Assembly (NCBI GenBank): GCA_017513135.1
Contig: JAFWDH010000004.1
Coordinates: 1 to 42,298 of the forward strand
Source: Oscillospiraceae bacterium
GTDB taxonomy: Bacteria > Bacillota > Clostridia > Oscillospirales > Ruminococcaceae
DNA length: 42,298 nucleotides
Reading direction: 5' to 3'
A program made the position numbers and the translations under genes. The notes beneath the pieces are model-generated. The model worked only from the letters and a program-made list of their open reading frames with translations, was not told where the DNA came from and ran no database searches. Position 1 is the stretch's first letter; each line of letters starts with the position of its first letter. Below are positions 40,714 through 42,298 of this stretch, in pieces.

Positions 40714-41458
40714 CGCTTTCCTCCTCTTCATCATTCAGGACCTGATACTCCGAGGGGCCGTCCAGCTTCTTTTCGATCCTGCCGAGCAGTTTCGAAAGAG
40801 TTGCAGTCATAATAAGGTACATAACAGCAACTATGGAATAGACCTCGAAGTATTTAAGATATGTCCCGGATGCTGATTTTCCGACGAAATACAGTTCCGA
40901 TACAGCTATGACATTCAGGACGGAAGTATCCTTCACGTTCACGACGAACTCGTTTCCGACTGAAGGAAGGACGTTACGGATCGCCTGCGGCAGGATCACG
41001 CAGCTCATTGTCTGCCAGTGTGTCATTCCCAGCGACATGGCTGCTTCAGTCTGTCCTTTTTCGACAGAAATGATGCCGGAACGCATGATCTCAGCCATAT
41101 AGGCTCCTGTATTGCTTCCGACGATTATCATGGATGCGACTATCAGAGGAAGCCGCAGGGACGCAAATTTCATAAGTCCGTAGTATATGACCATGGCCTG
41201 AACCATCAGAGGCGTTCCGCGGAACACCTCGATATACGCTACGCACAGAAACTTTACAGCTTTCAACAGCCAGTATCTGACTTTTTTGCTTTTGGGCGGA
41301 TCCGGGATGGTCCGGACCATAGCGACCAGAAGGCCGACTACGAATCCAATCGAAGTTCCCAGAAATGACAGATACAGGGATGTCCAGGCTCCTTTCAGGA
41401 GCAGAGGCCAGTATTTTTTCCACAGGAAGGGTATCCACTCAAAGAATGTTGTAGGCAT
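40706..41458 (-). CDS. polar amino-acid ABC transporter permease
   Basis: A 250-residue HisM/GlnP-type permease with about five helices. The EAA loop that contacts the ATPase is [22 protein letters not shown]. The N-terminus begins with an amphipathic segment and [20 protein letters not shown]. Only one permease is present, so it should work as a homodimer. It lies between the binding protein and ATPase genes. Confidence 0.94.
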   Translation of the reverse strand: MPTTFFEWIPFLWKKYWPLLLKGAWTSLYLSFLGTSIGFVVGLLVAMVRTIPDPPKSKKVRYWLLKAVKFLCVAYIEVFRGTPLMVQAMVIYYGLMKFASLRLPLIVASMIIVGSNTGAYMAEIMRSGIISVEKGQTEAAMSLGMTHWQTMSCVILPQAIRNVLPSVGNEFVVNVKDTSVLNVIAVSELYFVGKSASGTYLKYFEVYSIVAVMYLIMTATLSKLLGRIEKKLDGPSEYQVLNDEEEESDV

Positions 41459-41479
41459 ACCCGAATCACCTTTCTGATG

Positions 41480-42298
41480 TTATTCGTTATTAGGCTGGTT
41501 GATGACAGCCTTTTCCATGAGCTTGAGGCGTTCATCCTCGGACACCTTGGCGAGCACGCCGTTGATGAACTCAACGAGGTCGCTTCCCTTGCGGCATCCG
41601 ATTGCGTTGACCGCGTCGCTCTCGTCCACGACGAAGCCCTTGCCCGGCTCAAATACCACATACATCAGATCGGGGTTGGAATTCGCTACGGACATTCCGA
41701 CAGAGACTTCATCGACGAAGCCGTCGACTTCGCCGCTCTCTACGGCCACTACCATTCTGGGAGTGTCGGAGTAGCGGTCATCGTTCGTGACATCCGGGAT
41801 CTGATCTATCAGCTCTCCGAAGGCGTTGTTGTGCTGGTGTGTGATAAGCGCGCCGCTGAAGTCCTCAAGAGACTTTGCTGATGCGTACTTGCTGTCCTTG
41901 CGGACTATGATGCACTTCTCTCCGATATAGTAGGGATCCGTAAAGTCAACGGTCACCTTGCGCTCCGGCGTGGGCGACATTCCGGCGATGATCAGGTCGA
42001 TCGTTCCGGCTTCGAGCGCCAGCGTGAGGCCTTCCCATTCCAGCTTTACGACCTCGACTTCGACTCCGAGAGCCTCGGCTACCATGCGGCTGAAGTAAAC
42101 GTCATATCCGTCTGCGTAACCGCCGCTCTGGATCTTCTCGGATGTATCGGTGGGATCGGTCACCATCCAGTTGAACGGGGCGTAATCGCACTCCATTCCC
42201 ACACGGACGACTCCTGCCTTCTTGACAGCAGCCATATCGCTCTCTTCTTCCTGCTTCTTGCCGCATGATACGAGGCAGAGCGCAAGCGAGAGCAGGAG
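41480..42298 (-). CDS. amino-acid ABC transporter binding lipoprotein (5' end outside window)
   Basis: At least 272 residues are in the window. The reading frame continues to the right edge: 21 codons upstream of the internal ATG at 42235 read LLLSLALCLVSCGKKQEEES, a lipoprotein signal with lipobox LVSC, so 42235 is not the start. The body is a family-3 solute-binding protein: VRVGMECDYAPFNWM, GYDVYFSRMVAEALGVEVE, IDLIIAGMSPTPERKVTVDFTDPYY and GCRKGSDLVEFINGVLAKV. Substrate is a polar amino acid of unknown identity; the Asp and Arg that hold amino-acid ligands appear conserved. First gene of the importer operon. Confidence 0.94.
   Translation of the reverse strand, partial: LLLSLALCLVSCGKKQEEESDMAAVKKAGVVRVGMECDYAPFNWMVTDPTDTSEKIQSGGYADGYDVYFSRMVAEALGVEVEVVKLEWEGLTLALEAGTIDLIIAGMSPTPERKVTVDFTDPYYIGEKCIIVRKDSKYASAKSLEDFSGALITHQHNNAFGELIDQIPDVTNDDRYSDTPRMVVAVESGEVDGFVDEVSVGMSVANSNPDLMYVVFEPGKGFVVDESDAVNAIGCRKGSDLVEFINGVLAKVSEDERLKLMEKAVINQPNNE

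Overview
The window reads as chromosomal DNA from an anaerobic, moderately GC-rich Clostridia-type Firmicute. The basis is strong AGGAGG-type ribosome sites, GTG and TTG starts with good Shine-Dalgarno sequences, a one-piece tmRNA, a small SRP RNA directly upstream of dnaX, a clostripain-family protease, a CarD-like regulator, a CD1871A-type CXXC peptide, FeoA/FeoB with a Cys-rich partner, and a PduL-type phosphotransacylase. A genus cannot be fixed from the sequence; an Anaerovoracaceae/Mogibacterium-like relative is only a guess. I see no prophage, insertion sequence, rRNA, tRNA or CRISPR array.

Layout. 1-5.5 kb: the start of a zinc-ribbon protein, a membrane protein with MORN-like repeats, an acyl-ACP thioesterase, a type-B carboxylesterase and an M23 peptidase. 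5.5-7.3 kb: a redox module of a TlpA-like thioredoxin, a 50-residue CXXC membrane peptide and a NapH-like membrane ferredoxin. 7.5-14.7 kb: an apparent single operon with a complete ECF importer (S component, tandem ATPase, T component), followed by five tandem genes of the SAM hydroxide adenosyltransferase / fluorinase-like family (DUF62). Copy 2 has lost the catalytic triad and copy 5 ends before the C-terminal domain. 14.8-20.1 kb (minus strand): ATP-grasp enzyme, tmRNA, cyclophilin, smpB, recR, ybaB, dnaX and SRP RNA, which are the housekeeping genes for replication, repair and ribosome rescue. 20.2-24.8 kb: pduL, uracil-DNA glycosylase, an RluA-type pseudouridine synthase and a C11 protease. 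24.9-28.7 kb: ribbon-helix-helix protein plus SPFH protein, a zinc-ribbon membrane protein, a GH5-like glycosidase and a CarD-like regulator.

28.7-35.6 kb is a metal-homeostasis island. An ArsR/SmtB repressor with an intact alpha-5 metal site has its operator just downstream of a good promoter. It is followed by a free-standing HMA protein and a CPC-type Zn/Cd P-type ATPase. Convergent to these is a small His/Met/Gly-rich protein whose leader carries a yybP-ykoY-type (Mn2+) riboswitch with its own terminator. A BaiN-like flavoprotein and feoA-feoB-Cys-rich partner follow. 35.8-39.9 kb: esterase, YtcJ-like amidohydrolase and SLC45-like MFS carrier, probably one catabolic operon. 39.9-42.3 kb: a polar amino-acid ABC importer whose binding protein runs off the right edge.

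The two most unusual pieces are the ECF importer joined to a five-gene SAM-hydrolase-like array with complementary broken copies (7.5-14.7 kb), and the Mn-riboswitch-controlled HGPM-repeat protein (31.36-31.86 kb).
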